Source: Haliea sp.
GTDB lineage: Bacteria; Pseudomonadota; Gammaproteobacteria; Pseudomonadales; Halieaceae
DNA: 44,316 nucleotides
Reading direction: 5' to 3'
NCBI GenBank assembly: GCA_024642265.1
Contig: JAHEBL010000018.1
Location: 3,992-48,307, forward strand
The notes beneath the pieces are model-generated. The model did no database searches and was not told the origin of the DNA. It worked only from the letters and a program-made list of their open reading frames with translations. Shown here in pieces: positions 7,523-15,080 of the stretch. Position 1 is the stretch's first letter. Every line of letters begins with the position of its first letter. Both the position numbers and the translations under genes were made by a program.

Positions 7523-8917
7523 TTATTCCGCCGTGAGAATATCCGCGTGTTTGCCTGACCGTATCTCCTGCTGCGCGAGCAGCAGCGCCTTGCGCAGCGC
7601 CCCGACCAGATCGTCTATCTGTTCCCGCGTGATGATAAGGGGCGGCGACATGATGCAGACGTTAATCAGAGGGCGCACCAGCAGCCCGAGATCGTGGCAA
7701 TAACTGTCCACCAGTTCACCGAGGGCATAATCCTGCGCCAGCAGCTGCGCCCCGCTGGCACCGGTCTCCAGCCGCATCTCCACCGCGGCCATGAGGCCAG
7801 TACCCCGCACTTCCGCCACCAACGGAATGTCGCTGAGAGTTCGCAACTGCTGCTGAAAATAGGGGCCGATTTCACTGACATGCGCCAGCAGGCCCTCACG
7901 CTCAATGATATCCCAGCTGGCCAGGGCCGCGGCGCAGGACACCGGATTGGCCGACCAGGTATACCCGTTGCTGTAGATATTCCCCCGGGAGTCCGCCCCG
8001 GATATTTCGTCGATAAACCGGTCGGACACTGCGAACCCGCCCAGCGGCACGTAGCCGGAGGTCAAGCCCTTGGCAAAGGTGATAATGTCAGGGACGATGC
8101 CGAACACCTTCTCAGAGGCAAACCAGTGGCCCAGTCGCCCGAATGCGGTGACCACCTCGTCGGCGATGTAGACAATGCCGTATCTCTTGACCACTTCCCA
8201 ACAGCGCCGGTTGTAGTCGGCAGGCGGCACGATCACCCCACCGGAGCCCATCACCGGCTCGGCGATGAAGCACATGACGTTCTCCGGCCCCAGCTCCAGA
8301 ATCTTGCTTTCCAGTTCATCCACCAGGAAATCACAGAACGCTTCCTCACTTAGCTCCTGATGGTGATAAGAGTGACATGGCACACTGAGGAAATGCACGT
8401 TGTCCTGCTTGGTATCCATCGCGGTCTTGTCGCGCTCCTTGCCGGTGACGGAAGCGGACAAAAATGTACTGCCGTGATAGGCGTGGTCCCGTGAAAGGAT
8501 GTGCTTGCGTTGGCGCTGGCCCTTGATGTTGTTGGCCAGCTGGCACAGTCGCAAGGCGGAATCCACCGCGGTGGACCCGCCGGTGGTGAAGAAAATACGA
8601 TTGAGGTCCCCGGGGGTTTCAGCGGCGATGCGCCGGGCCAGCTCGACCTCCCGGGGGTTTATGGTGGAAAACGCCGTCGAATATCCGAGCTCCATAATCT
8701 GCCTGGACACCGCGTCGGCAATCTCGCGCCGACCGTAACCTGTCTGCATGCACCACATACCGGCGGGGCCGTCGATCATGCGCCGACCCTGGTCATCAGT
8801 TATGTAGATGCCCTCCCCGCGCACGATGACCGGGGTTGACTCATCCTCCCCCAGCCCGGGCAGATCGGCCCAGGGATGAAGTGAATGGCGGTTGAACTGG
8901 CGTCGAAAGGACGACAC
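7523..8917 (-). CDS. Class III PLP-dependent aminotransferase, SpuC/omega-transaminase-like
   Basis: A 464-residue transaminase with the N-terminal pattern GEGIYITDDQGRRMIDGPAGMW, typical of the beta-alanine/diamine:pyruvate group that includes SpuC of Pseudomonas. Other hallmarks are the phosphate-binding FFTTGGSTAVDSALRL, HAYHGST, Asp253 in YIADEVVTAFGR, and the PLP lysine Lys283 in FAKGLTSGYVPLGG. It lies 8 nt downstream of the Rieske oxygenase gene in the same orientation, so the two form one transcription unit. A likely role is deamination of a primary amine, either released by oxygenation or already present on the substrate. Acceptor (pyruvate or 2-oxoglutarate) and donor cannot be read from the sequence. 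Confidence 0.9.
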   Translation of the reverse strand: MSSFRRQFNRHSLHPWADLPGLGEDESTPVIVRGEGIYITDDQGRRMIDGPAGMWCMQTGYGRREIADAVSRQIMELGYSTAFSTINPREVELARRIAAETPGDLNRIFFTTGGSTAVDSALRLCQLANNIKGQRQRKHILSRDHAYHGSTFLSASVTGKERDKTAMDTKQDNVHFLSVPCHSYHHQELSEEAFCDFLVDELESKILELGPENVMCFIAEPVMGSGGVIVPPADYNRRCWEVVKRYGIVYIADEVVTAFGRLGHWFASEKVFGIVPDIITFAKGLTSGYVPLGGFAVSDRFIDEISGADSRGNIYSNGYTWSANPVSCAAALASWDIIEREGLLAHVSEIGPYFQQQLRTLSDIPLVAEVRGTGLMAAVEMRLETGASGAQLLAQDYALGELVDSYCHDLGLLVRPLINVCIMSPPLIITREQIDDLVGALRKALLLAQQEIRSGKHADILTAE

Positions 8918-8925
8918 AAAAACTC

Positions 8926-10182
8926 CTAGAGGCTTGCTGACAGGGTCGCCAGGTACCAGTGAATGAATTCCTTCAGGGTATTTTCGAATTCAGGGTGATA
9001 GGGACCCGGCTCGAAGAAGTGGGAATTCACGCCCTCGCTGTTGCGGGTAATAATGTATTCGTCCTCCAGCGTGGTGTTGTGCCACAACCAGGTCACCTTG
9101 TCGCGCTCGTAATCCACCCCCTCCCGGGCATCGCCGTTGACGAACCACACCACCTCCATATCGGTTGCCGTGAGACCGCGGGGAATAAAGCGGTAGAGCA
9201 CACAATGGTCCGGGTAATTGAGCATGAAAGACAGGGGGCCCATCTGGAAATCCCCGGCGCCACCGTCATAACCCTGGATATGGCCCATCAGGGGCGCAAC
9301 GGGCTGGCCGTCCTCACTGCCTGTCAGGTAGCCGTCAAACAGGCCGTAGCGGCTGGTGTACACGCAGCAGCCAAAGCTCTCGGCGCCCAGATAAATACCG
9401 TGGTGTTCCTTACCCATGCCTTTCACCCCGGTGACCGACTCGGTTCTGTCCAGCATGGCCTGCACCACGTCGGCTACCTTGTGGTCCAGGTCCTTCAGGG
9501 TGTGCATGCGGGCATAGCTGCGATGGGAGGTCGCACAGTGATAACACTCCAGGTAATTTTCCAGTACCAGCTTCCAGTTGGCATCCACCCGGTAAGTCTG
9601 CTTGTGCGCCACCCTGGCATTTGCCAGGTCATAGGCTCCCAGCGGCTCGTTCAGGTGCTGTAGGGGGCCGAGAAAATCGGCGGCTTCCGGGTCGCAGTTG
9701 ATAAATACCAGGCCCATATAGACCACCACCCGAGCCCGCTTCAATCCGTGGGCGGCCATGTCGAAATCGGGCCGCATATTCATCTCGCGCGCAGCCTTCA
9801 GGCTGCCGTCGGTGTTATATACCCAACCGTGGTAGGGACAGACAAATGTCTTTCTGTTGCCGCTCGCATGCTCGCAGACGCGGGCACCGCGGTGGCGGCA
9901 AATATTCATCAGGGCGCGGATCTCGCCACTGTCGTCGCGCACGATGATCAGCGAGTCCTCGCCGATCTCCAGCAACAGGTAATCCCCCGGTTTTTGCAGT
10001 TCGGAAACATGGCCGGCGTAGATCCAGCTGCGGAACACCAGTTCCCGCAGTTCCCGCTCATAGACGAGATGTGAGCGGTAGAAATAGGAATCGATGGCAT
10101 GGTCGGGGCGCAGCGCCTCCACGCGCAGTTTTTCCGCCAGTTTTGCCACGGAATCATCCACGTCGGTCGCTACAAATTTCAT
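8926..10182 (-). CDS. Rieske non-heme iron oxygenase, alpha subunit (quaternary-amine type)
   Basis: A 418-residue oxygenase. The Rieske [2Fe-2S] ligands are C95xH97 (NICRHRG) and C115xxH118 (VCPYHGW). The mononuclear iron site is NWKLVLENYLECYHCATSH, with His215 and His220 and the acidic residues Glu208/Glu212. This block resembles GbcA (glycine betaine), CntA (carnitine) and stachydrine demethylases, which release an N-methyl group as formaldehyde. The substrate here is unknown. No reductase partner gene is in the window, so it must use one encoded elsewhere. The frame is open to 10224, but I start at ATG 10182, which has GGTGA 4 nt upstream; a start at 10224 would sit 1 nt from the TATACT promoter box. 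The aminotransferase gene follows after 8 nt. Confidence 0.9.
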   Translation of the reverse strand: MKFVATDVDDSVAKLAEKLRVEALRPDHAIDSYFYRSHLVYERELRELVFRSWIYAGHVSELQKPGDYLLLEIGEDSLIIVRDDSGEIRALMNICRHRGARVCEHASGNRKTFVCPYHGWVYNTDGSLKAAREMNMRPDFDMAAHGLKRARVVVYMGLVFINCDPEAADFLGPLQHLNEPLGAYDLANARVAHKQTYRVDANWKLVLENYLECYHCATSHRSYARMHTLKDLDHKVADVVQAMLDRTESVTGVKGMGKEHHGIYLGAESFGCCVYTSRYGLFDGYLTGSEDGQPVAPLMGHIQGYDGGAGDFQMGPLSFMLNYPDHCVLYRFIPRGLTATDMEVVWFVNGDAREGVDYERDKVTWLWHNTTLEDEYIITRNSEGVNSHFFEPGPYHPEFENTLKEFIHWYLATLSASL

Positions 10183-10225
10183 GCCATCACCACAAGCTAT
10201 TGGATTGGTTTGTGAGGAACGCATG

Positions 10226-10255
10226 AGTATAGCAATCTTTTATACAGACATACAG
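10226..10255 (-). promoter_or_regulatory. Promoter region of the Rieske-aminotransferase operon
   Basis: On the minus strand a TATACT -10 box (10231-10226) lies about 44 nt before the ATG. The expected -35 position lacks a good match and instead holds CTGTATGTCTGTATAA (10255-10240). This contains tandem ACAG/ATACAG half-sites when read on the plus strand and is shared with the TetR-GNAT promoter. An activator site or repressor operator is plausible. Confidence 0.45.
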
Positions 10256-10333
10256 TTTTCTAAACGGGTATTCAGGTTTTGATATTTTGGCGACAACAGG
10301 GATGTAGCGCGCAAATATGCAGGATCGAAGGGC

Positions 10334-11722
10334 CTACACGGCGCGCAAATACCATTCGTAATCCAGGTTGGAGATACGGGCGTGGAACGCCTCGCACTCC
10401 GAGTGGCGCATACTGCCAAACGCGCTGCAATAGGCCTCCCCCAGGTAATCAGGCATCACGGTGGACCGGTCAAAGGCTGCCAGCGCCTGCTCCCAGCGCG
10501 CCGGCAGGCTGGCTTCCCGGGCGGCCAGCTTGGTGCCCTCGGCAACCATCGGCCCCGGCTCGCAGCCCTGGGTGATACCGAAATGCATCCCCGCCAGTAC
10601 CGCGGCTGCGACCAGGTAGGGGTTGGCGTCAGCCCCGGCAACGCGGTGCTCTATGCGCCGGTTCTGGTGACCGGAGACCGGAATACGCAAACTGACATCG
10701 CGATGGTTGTAGCCCCAACTGGGCGCCAGCGGAACGTAGTTACCGGGCACGAAACGGCGATAGGAGTTCGCATTCGGGGCAAAGATGGCCATGGCCTCAC
10801 TCATGGTTTCCGCAAGGCCACCGATGGCGTGGCGGAACAGCGGCGAAAGCGCCGGTGTCGCATCACTGGCGGGGTCGCTGAACACATTGGTGCCATCGCC
10901 GTCATACAGGCTGGCGTGAATGTGCAGGCCGTTGCCGCCGCTGCCGGCAAAGGGCTTGGCCATAAAGGTAGCCGACAGTCCGTGCTGCAGGGCCACCCCC
11001 TTGACGATACGCTTCAACAACAGGGCGTGATCGCATGCAAGCAGCGGGTCATCGACGTGGTGGGTATTGATCTCCCACTGCCCCGGCGCAAATTCCGACA
11101 ACATGGTAGTCATGGGTACCGCCTGCTGTTCACAGGCAATGCGCACCGCGTCGAGAAAGGCGTCGTGCTGCCACATATCCTCCGCCATGGAATACTGGAT
11201 TCCCTGCTGCTCCAGGCGGGTGCCCGGTATTCGCCCCAGCAGCGGACGGGGTGCAATGCCATCTCCGGGGGCGACCAGGTAGAATTCCAGTTCGGTGGCG
11301 ATAACCGGCTTCAGCCCCATCGAGCCGAAGCGCTCCAGCACCCGGGCCAGTACATGGCGGGGATCCATCCACGCGGGTTCACCGCCCATCGCGAAGTGAC
11401 TGGCGATGACCTGCCCGGTGGGGGAAGCCAGCCAGGGTACCGGAGACAGGCTGCCGCTGACCGGCAGCAACTTATTGTCCGGCTCTCCGGCCACGAGACG
11501 CGGATCGACCTCGTGATCATACTCTCCCATGGTCGTCACCAGCGGCTGGGTGGCCGGGCTCTTCAGGGCTCCGTCGAACAGCGCGCCGAATTCACTGCGG
11601 TGAATTCGCTTGCAGCGGAAGATACCGTTCATATCCGGCATCAATACTTCCAGCATGGCTATGTGCGGATATTGCTGCTGAAACGCCTCGAGTTCGGTTT
11701 TGTCAGCCACCTGCATAGTCAC
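10334..11722 (-). CDS. Glutamine-synthetase family protein, PuuA-like gamma-glutamyl-amine ligase
   Basis: A 462-residue GS-fold ligase: N-terminal beta-grasp, then the catalytic barrel. Metal and ATP motifs are visible as ATELEFYLV, SEFAPGQWEINTHHVDD, the KPFAGSGGNGLHIHASL block, and NSYRRFVPGNYVPLAPSWG. It lacks the adenylylation-loop region expected of housekeeping GlnA and resembles PuuA, which joins glutamate to putrescine. Relatives also glutamylate methylamine, ethanolamine or isopropylamine. It lies 55 nt downstream of the NDP-forming CoA ligase and is the last gene of the five-gene operon starting at 18275. The start is GTG 11722 (AAGGA 6-7 nt upstream) or ATG 11716; I cannot decide. 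No PuuB, PuuC or PuuD homologue accompanies it, so a standard putrescine pathway is not complete here. Confidence 0.88.
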   Translation of the reverse strand: MTMQVADKTELEAFQQQYPHIAMLEVLMPDMNGIFRCKRIHRSEFGALFDGALKSPATQPLVTTMGEYDHEVDPRLVAGEPDNKLLPVSGSLSPVPWLASPTGQVIASHFAMGGEPAWMDPRHVLARVLERFGSMGLKPVIATELEFYLVAPGDGIAPRPLLGRIPGTRLEQQGIQYSMAEDMWQHDAFLDAVRIACEQQAVPMTTMLSEFAPGQWEINTHHVDDPLLACDHALLLKRIVKGVALQHGLSATFMAKPFAGSGGNGLHIHASLYDGDGTNVFSDPASDATPALSPLFRHAIGGLAETMSEAMAIFAPNANSYRRFVPGNYVPLAPSWGYNHRDVSLRIPVSGHQNRRIEHRVAGADANPYLVAAAVLAGMHFGITQGCEPGPMVAEGTKLAAREASLPARWEQALAAFDRSTVMPDYLGEAYCSAFGSMRHSECEAFHARISNLDYEWYLRAV

Positions 11723-11777
11723 CCCGCATCCTTGTTTTACTTTACTGTTACCTGAATCTCATGCAAACACAGACTGG

Positions 11778-13886
11778 TCAGTGATCCAACTGGCGGTTCG
11801 CATGCAACGGGATAACCAGGGCATCCAGCCCCACACAGTCATCGACCATCAATCGTACCGGGTTGATATCGACCTCCTCTATACAGTCCGACATCTCCAC
11901 TGCGAGCACTGACAGCCGTGCCGCCATCCGGCAGAAAGCCGCCAGTGCCAGCGCTTCCCGACCACGCACAGCACCGAGCAACTTGTGCATCCGCAGGCGC
12001 CGCAGTGCGCGCATGGCCTCCGCGGGAGCGAACGGCGGCAGCAGCACAGCCGTATCTTGAAGCAACTCGGCGTGTACTCCCCCAAACCCGATCAGCACTG
12101 TGGGTCCGAACTGGCTGTCACGGGCGATGCCGAGAATCATCTCGACGCCCTCCCCGGTCACCATGGGTGCCACCAGCAGTCCGGGACCCAGCCGCGCTGT
12201 CATTTCAGCGCAAGCACGCCCCAGCTCTTCAGAATTCGCCAGGTCGAGCCTCACTCCACCCACGTCTGACTTGTGGGCAATGCCTCTGGCCGCAGTCTTC
12301 AGGACAACCGGAAAGCGCAAGGCCTGCAGCACTTCCCGAGGCACACCCGGGCCGTCGAAGGCAAGTCCCGCCACTACCGGAATGCCGAAATCCCGCAGCA
12401 ACTGCCCGGAGCTGGCCTCGTCAATATGCGTTACGCCCTGCAGGTACAGGCGCCAGCGATCAACGATCTCCGGCGCCGTCGCAGGCGGAGCCGGATCGTC
12501 TTCCCGGGCGAGGAAATCCCGGTACGCCATGACACTGCGCGCGGCCACCTGGAACTCACGCAGACCGTCCAGTACGGGATAACCCTGCCGGGTCGCCTCG
12601 ATTGCGCCGGGATCAGCACCGGAACCCGACCAGTTGGCCACCAGGCAGACCGGTTTGCCAGTGGCCTGGTGTGCGCCGCGCAGGTATTGCAGGTAACTGC
12701 TGTAGATAGCACCCCGCGGCCCCCGGTCGTGCACTACTGCTCCCAGTGCGACCCCCGGGTCGCTGAGCAGCGCTGTAAAACAGGACTCCATATAGCGGCC
12801 TGCATCGACTCCCCCACTGCCCCAGGCATCCAGCGGATTCACCGCCGGCAAGCCCTCATCCAGGATGGTCTCCAGCGTCGCCACAGTCGCCGCATGCAGG
12901 CGGGGATATTCCAGCCCCAGCTCGTCCGCCAGGTCGATGGCCAGTTGTCGCTCGCCGCCCGAATCGTGCATCGTGGCCAGCCCCCCGGGCGGCACCGGGT
13001 GGGGCTGGGCAAACAGGATAAGGGCCGCGGCCAGCTGCGCCATATCGTCCACCCGCTGCACCCCATGGCGCTGGAAAACGGCATCGTATACCGCGTCGCT
13101 CCCCGCCAGTGCACCGCTGTGGGATACGGCCAGCCGCGCTGCCAGTTCGGTCCTGCCCACTTTCAGCGCCACGATGGGTATGTGCAGACGCCGCGCCTTC
13201 TCGAGTGCGCGCACCAGGCGCTGCGGATGGCGGCTGGTTTCCAGGAACAGGCCGACAACCGCGGTGCCGGGCAGATCCAGCACGTAGTCGAGGTAATCCT
13301 CCACCGCCAGGCACAACTCCTGGCCGGTGGATGCGGCGAACAGGAAGTCCAGGCGCTCCTCGCAATCCAGGATGCCCGACATACCGGCGCCCGATTGGCT
13401 GAGCAGCACCACATTGCCAGGGCGTTCGTGGTCGCGGGTGTCAAAACCGGACAGCCAGACACCGCCGCCAAAATTGAAGAAGCCCATGCTGTTGCCGCCG
13501 TGCAACAACATTCCGGCGGCCAGCGCCTTGCGCTGTATCCGCTGGGCCAGGCCGGGGCTGTTGTCTCCGGCGATGGCCATGCCGGAGAAAATGGTTGCCG
13601 CCTCGACACCCAGGGCCACAGCTTCATCAAAGCAGGCTTCCAGCCGGGTATCGTTTACCGCGAACACCACGTGCTGCGGCACCTCGGGCAAGTCCGCCAG
13701 AGAGGCGAAACAGGGAAAGCCCTCGACGGCATCACGGCTTGGATTGATCGCGAAAACCGCGGCCGGGCAGGCACCTTTCCGAAGGTTGAGCAGCACCTCG
13801 TTGCCCGGGGAACCGGCCCGGGTGCTGGCGCCAACCACCGCTATCGAACGCGGTTGCAGCAGCGGGTCGAGCCGGTGCGCCGGCAC
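11778..13886 (-). CDS. NDP-forming acyl-CoA synthetase, alpha-beta fusion
   Basis: A 702-residue acetate-CoA ligase (ADP-forming) family protein. It would make or cleave an acyl-CoA with ATP or GTP through a phosphohistidine. Domains in order: a CoA-binding Rossmann domain (IAVVGASTRAGSPGN near 15-30), succinyl-CoA-ligase-like domains carrying the phosphorylated His256 in SHSGALAGSDAVYD, then an ATP-grasp domain (about 480-700; FPVVLKTAARGIAHKSDVGGV and EEVDINPVRL). The fused order is the usual bacterial form. It sits 9 nt after the GcvT2 stop and upstream of the GS-like gene, so it probably activates the carboxylate left after transamination or oxidation. The carboxylate is unknown; family members act on acetate, branched, aromatic and dicarboxylic acids. 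Confidence 0.88.
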   Translation of the reverse strand: MPAHRLDPLLQPRSIAVVGASTRAGSPGNEVLLNLRKGACPAAVFAINPSRDAVEGFPCFASLADLPEVPQHVVFAVNDTRLEACFDEAVALGVEAATIFSGMAIAGDNSPGLAQRIQRKALAAGMLLHGGNSMGFFNFGGGVWLSGFDTRDHERPGNVVLLSQSGAGMSGILDCEERLDFLFAASTGQELCLAVEDYLDYVLDLPGTAVVGLFLETSRHPQRLVRALEKARRLHIPIVALKVGRTELAARLAVSHSGALAGSDAVYDAVFQRHGVQRVDDMAQLAAALILFAQPHPVPPGGLATMHDSGGERQLAIDLADELGLEYPRLHAATVATLETILDEGLPAVNPLDAWGSGGVDAGRYMESCFTALLSDPGVALGAVVHDRGPRGAIYSSYLQYLRGAHQATGKPVCLVANWSGSGADPGAIEATRQGYPVLDGLREFQVAARSVMAYRDFLAREDDPAPPATAPEIVDRWRLYLQGVTHIDEASSGQLLRDFGIPVVAGLAFDGPGVPREVLQALRFPVVLKTAARGIAHKSDVGGVRLDLANSEELGRACAEMTARLGPGLLVAPMVTGEGVEMILGIARDSQFGPTVLIGFGGVHAELLQDTAVLLPPFAPAEAMRALRRLRMHKLLGAVRGREALALAAFCRMAARLSVLAVEMSDCIEEVDINPVRLMVDDCVGLDALVIPLHANRQLDH

Positions 13887-13895
13887 AGGCCCCGC

Positions 13896-15080
13896 CTAGA
13901 AGCTGCCGGGGGGCACTGCGCGCCGCCGCGGAGGGTTGAATACCGGCGCGTCAATCACCTTGCAGGGCGCCAGCACCCTGGTCCACTGCAGTTCGCGCTG
14001 GTAGTAAATTTCAGCCACCAGCTCGTCGCCCACCGCCCCGTGGGGCATTTCGATCTGGGCGAACGCGACATTCGACTTGGCAGTGGGGCACCAGGCCGCC
14101 GAAGTCACCGTGCCCACCTTGTTAGCGCCCTTGAGAATAAACGAGTGCTGGGCAGGCTTGTTGCCGTCCACATCGAGCATCGCAAAGCGGTAGCGCGAAC
14201 CCTCCGCCTGCTCGCGCCGCAGCGCCCGGCGTCCGTTGAACACGGGCTTGTCCATATCCACCAGCCAGCCCAGGCCGAGCTCGAAAGGCGAACGCGAGCG
14301 ACCATTGCGGACGGCCGATTCCGCCGGCACAAAGTCCACCCCCGCCTGCAGGAAACCCGCCTCGATTCGTGCCAGGTCCAGCGCATCGGACCCGAAGGGC
14401 TTGATAATATGAGGCTTGCCGGCCTCGAACAGGCGATCCCAGAGCGCTTCTGCCCTGTCCGGTGCAATCCACAACTCGTAGCCGAGATCCCCGGTAAAAC
14501 CGGTGCGGCTCACCGTGAGAGTAGCGCCCTCGAAGGGGAACGTGGTGAGACCGAAGGGTTTGAGTTGCTCCAACCCGGCCAGCCCCATGGCCAGCAACAC
14601 GGCGCAGGAGGTTGGCCCCTGCACCGCCAGTGCTGCCACCTCATCGCTTTCGTCCACAATCGTCACGTCAAAACCCAGCGCACACCAGTGCAGCCAGTCG
14701 ATCGCGCGGGCGAAAGCGCAGATGCGGTAATCGTTTTCGCCCAGGTGAAAAATAGTGCCATCGTCCATGACCTGGCCAGCGTCATTGCACCATACGGTGT
14801 AGCCTACCCGACCGACCCGGATCTTGCTGACATCGCGGGTGACCATGCGGTTGAGGCAGGCCTCGGCATCGGGTCCCGTAATGCGGTACTTGTTCATCGG
14901 CGAGAGGTCGAACACCCCCGTGGTACTGCGTATGGCGAAGTACTCCAACTCGACATCGGTATAGGCGGTGGGTGTGGTATAGCCCTTCCAGGTACCCCAG
15001 GCGTTCAACTCACAGGCGGCGGCCACCCGGTTATGAAAGGGCGTGCGCAGCATCATCGTCTGGTCGCTTTTTGACGTCAT
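13896..15080 (-). CDS. GcvT-like folate-dependent aminomethyltransferase, copy 2
   Basis: A 394-residue paralogue of the GcvT-like protein at 1672-2892. Matching blocks occur throughout: LEYFAIRSTTGVFDLSPM, the catalytic YTVWCNDAGQVMDDGTI (Asp106/Asp107), LAVQGPTSCAVLL, SRTGFTGDLGYELW, and a C-terminal YYQRELQWTRV. Both copies share the unusual WC-[NT]D-xGQV-xDDG version of the folate/catalytic loop, where canonical GcvT has IDDLIV. Its ATG overlaps the type B2 flavoprotein stop by 4 nt, so the two are translationally coupled. It should accept a C1 unit produced by the flavoproteins onto tetrahydrofolate. DmdA-like S-demethylation is a weaker alternative. Confidence 0.88.
   Translation of the reverse strand: MTSKSDQTMMLRTPFHNRVAAACELNAWGTWKGYTTPTAYTDVELEYFAIRSTTGVFDLSPMNKYRITGPDAEACLNRMVTRDVSKIRVGRVGYTVWCNDAGQVMDDGTIFHLGENDYRICAFARAIDWLHWCALGFDVTIVDESDEVAALAVQGPTSCAVLLAMGLAGLEQLKPFGLTTFPFEGATLTVSRTGFTGDLGYELWIAPDRAEALWDRLFEAGKPHIIKPFGSDALDLARIEAGFLQAGVDFVPAESAVRNGRSRSPFELGLGWLVDMDKPVFNGRRALRREQAEGSRYRFAMLDVDGNKPAQHSFILKGANKVGTVTSAAWCPTAKSNVAFAQIEMPHGAVGDELVAEIYYQRELQWTRVLAPCKVIDAPVFNPPRRRAVPPGSF

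Noticed and set aside
7518-7535. GGCGGA-gattat-TCCGCC hairpin between the convergent TetR-GNAT and aminotransferase genes, considered as a terminator.
   Set aside because: It includes the aminotransferase stop codon and last codons and has no T-run. Stem formation may be incidental.
8926-10182. Naming the Rieske protein gbcA or cntA.
   Set aside because: The iron-site block is shared across several quaternary-amine demethylases. No reductase or specific neighbour allows a choice.
10382-11755. A 457-codon plus-strand frame opposite the GS-like gene; similar frames at 464-1498 and 4224-5240.
   Set aside because: All lie exactly opposite genes with clear catalytic motifs and show the biased composition of antisense GC-rich frames.
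12273-15074. A 933-codon open frame on the plus strand opposite the CoA ligase and GcvT2 genes.
   Set aside because: It mirrors the codon structure of two well-supported minus-strand genes in GC-rich DNA, has no domain resemblance and no ribosome site. It is a shadow frame.
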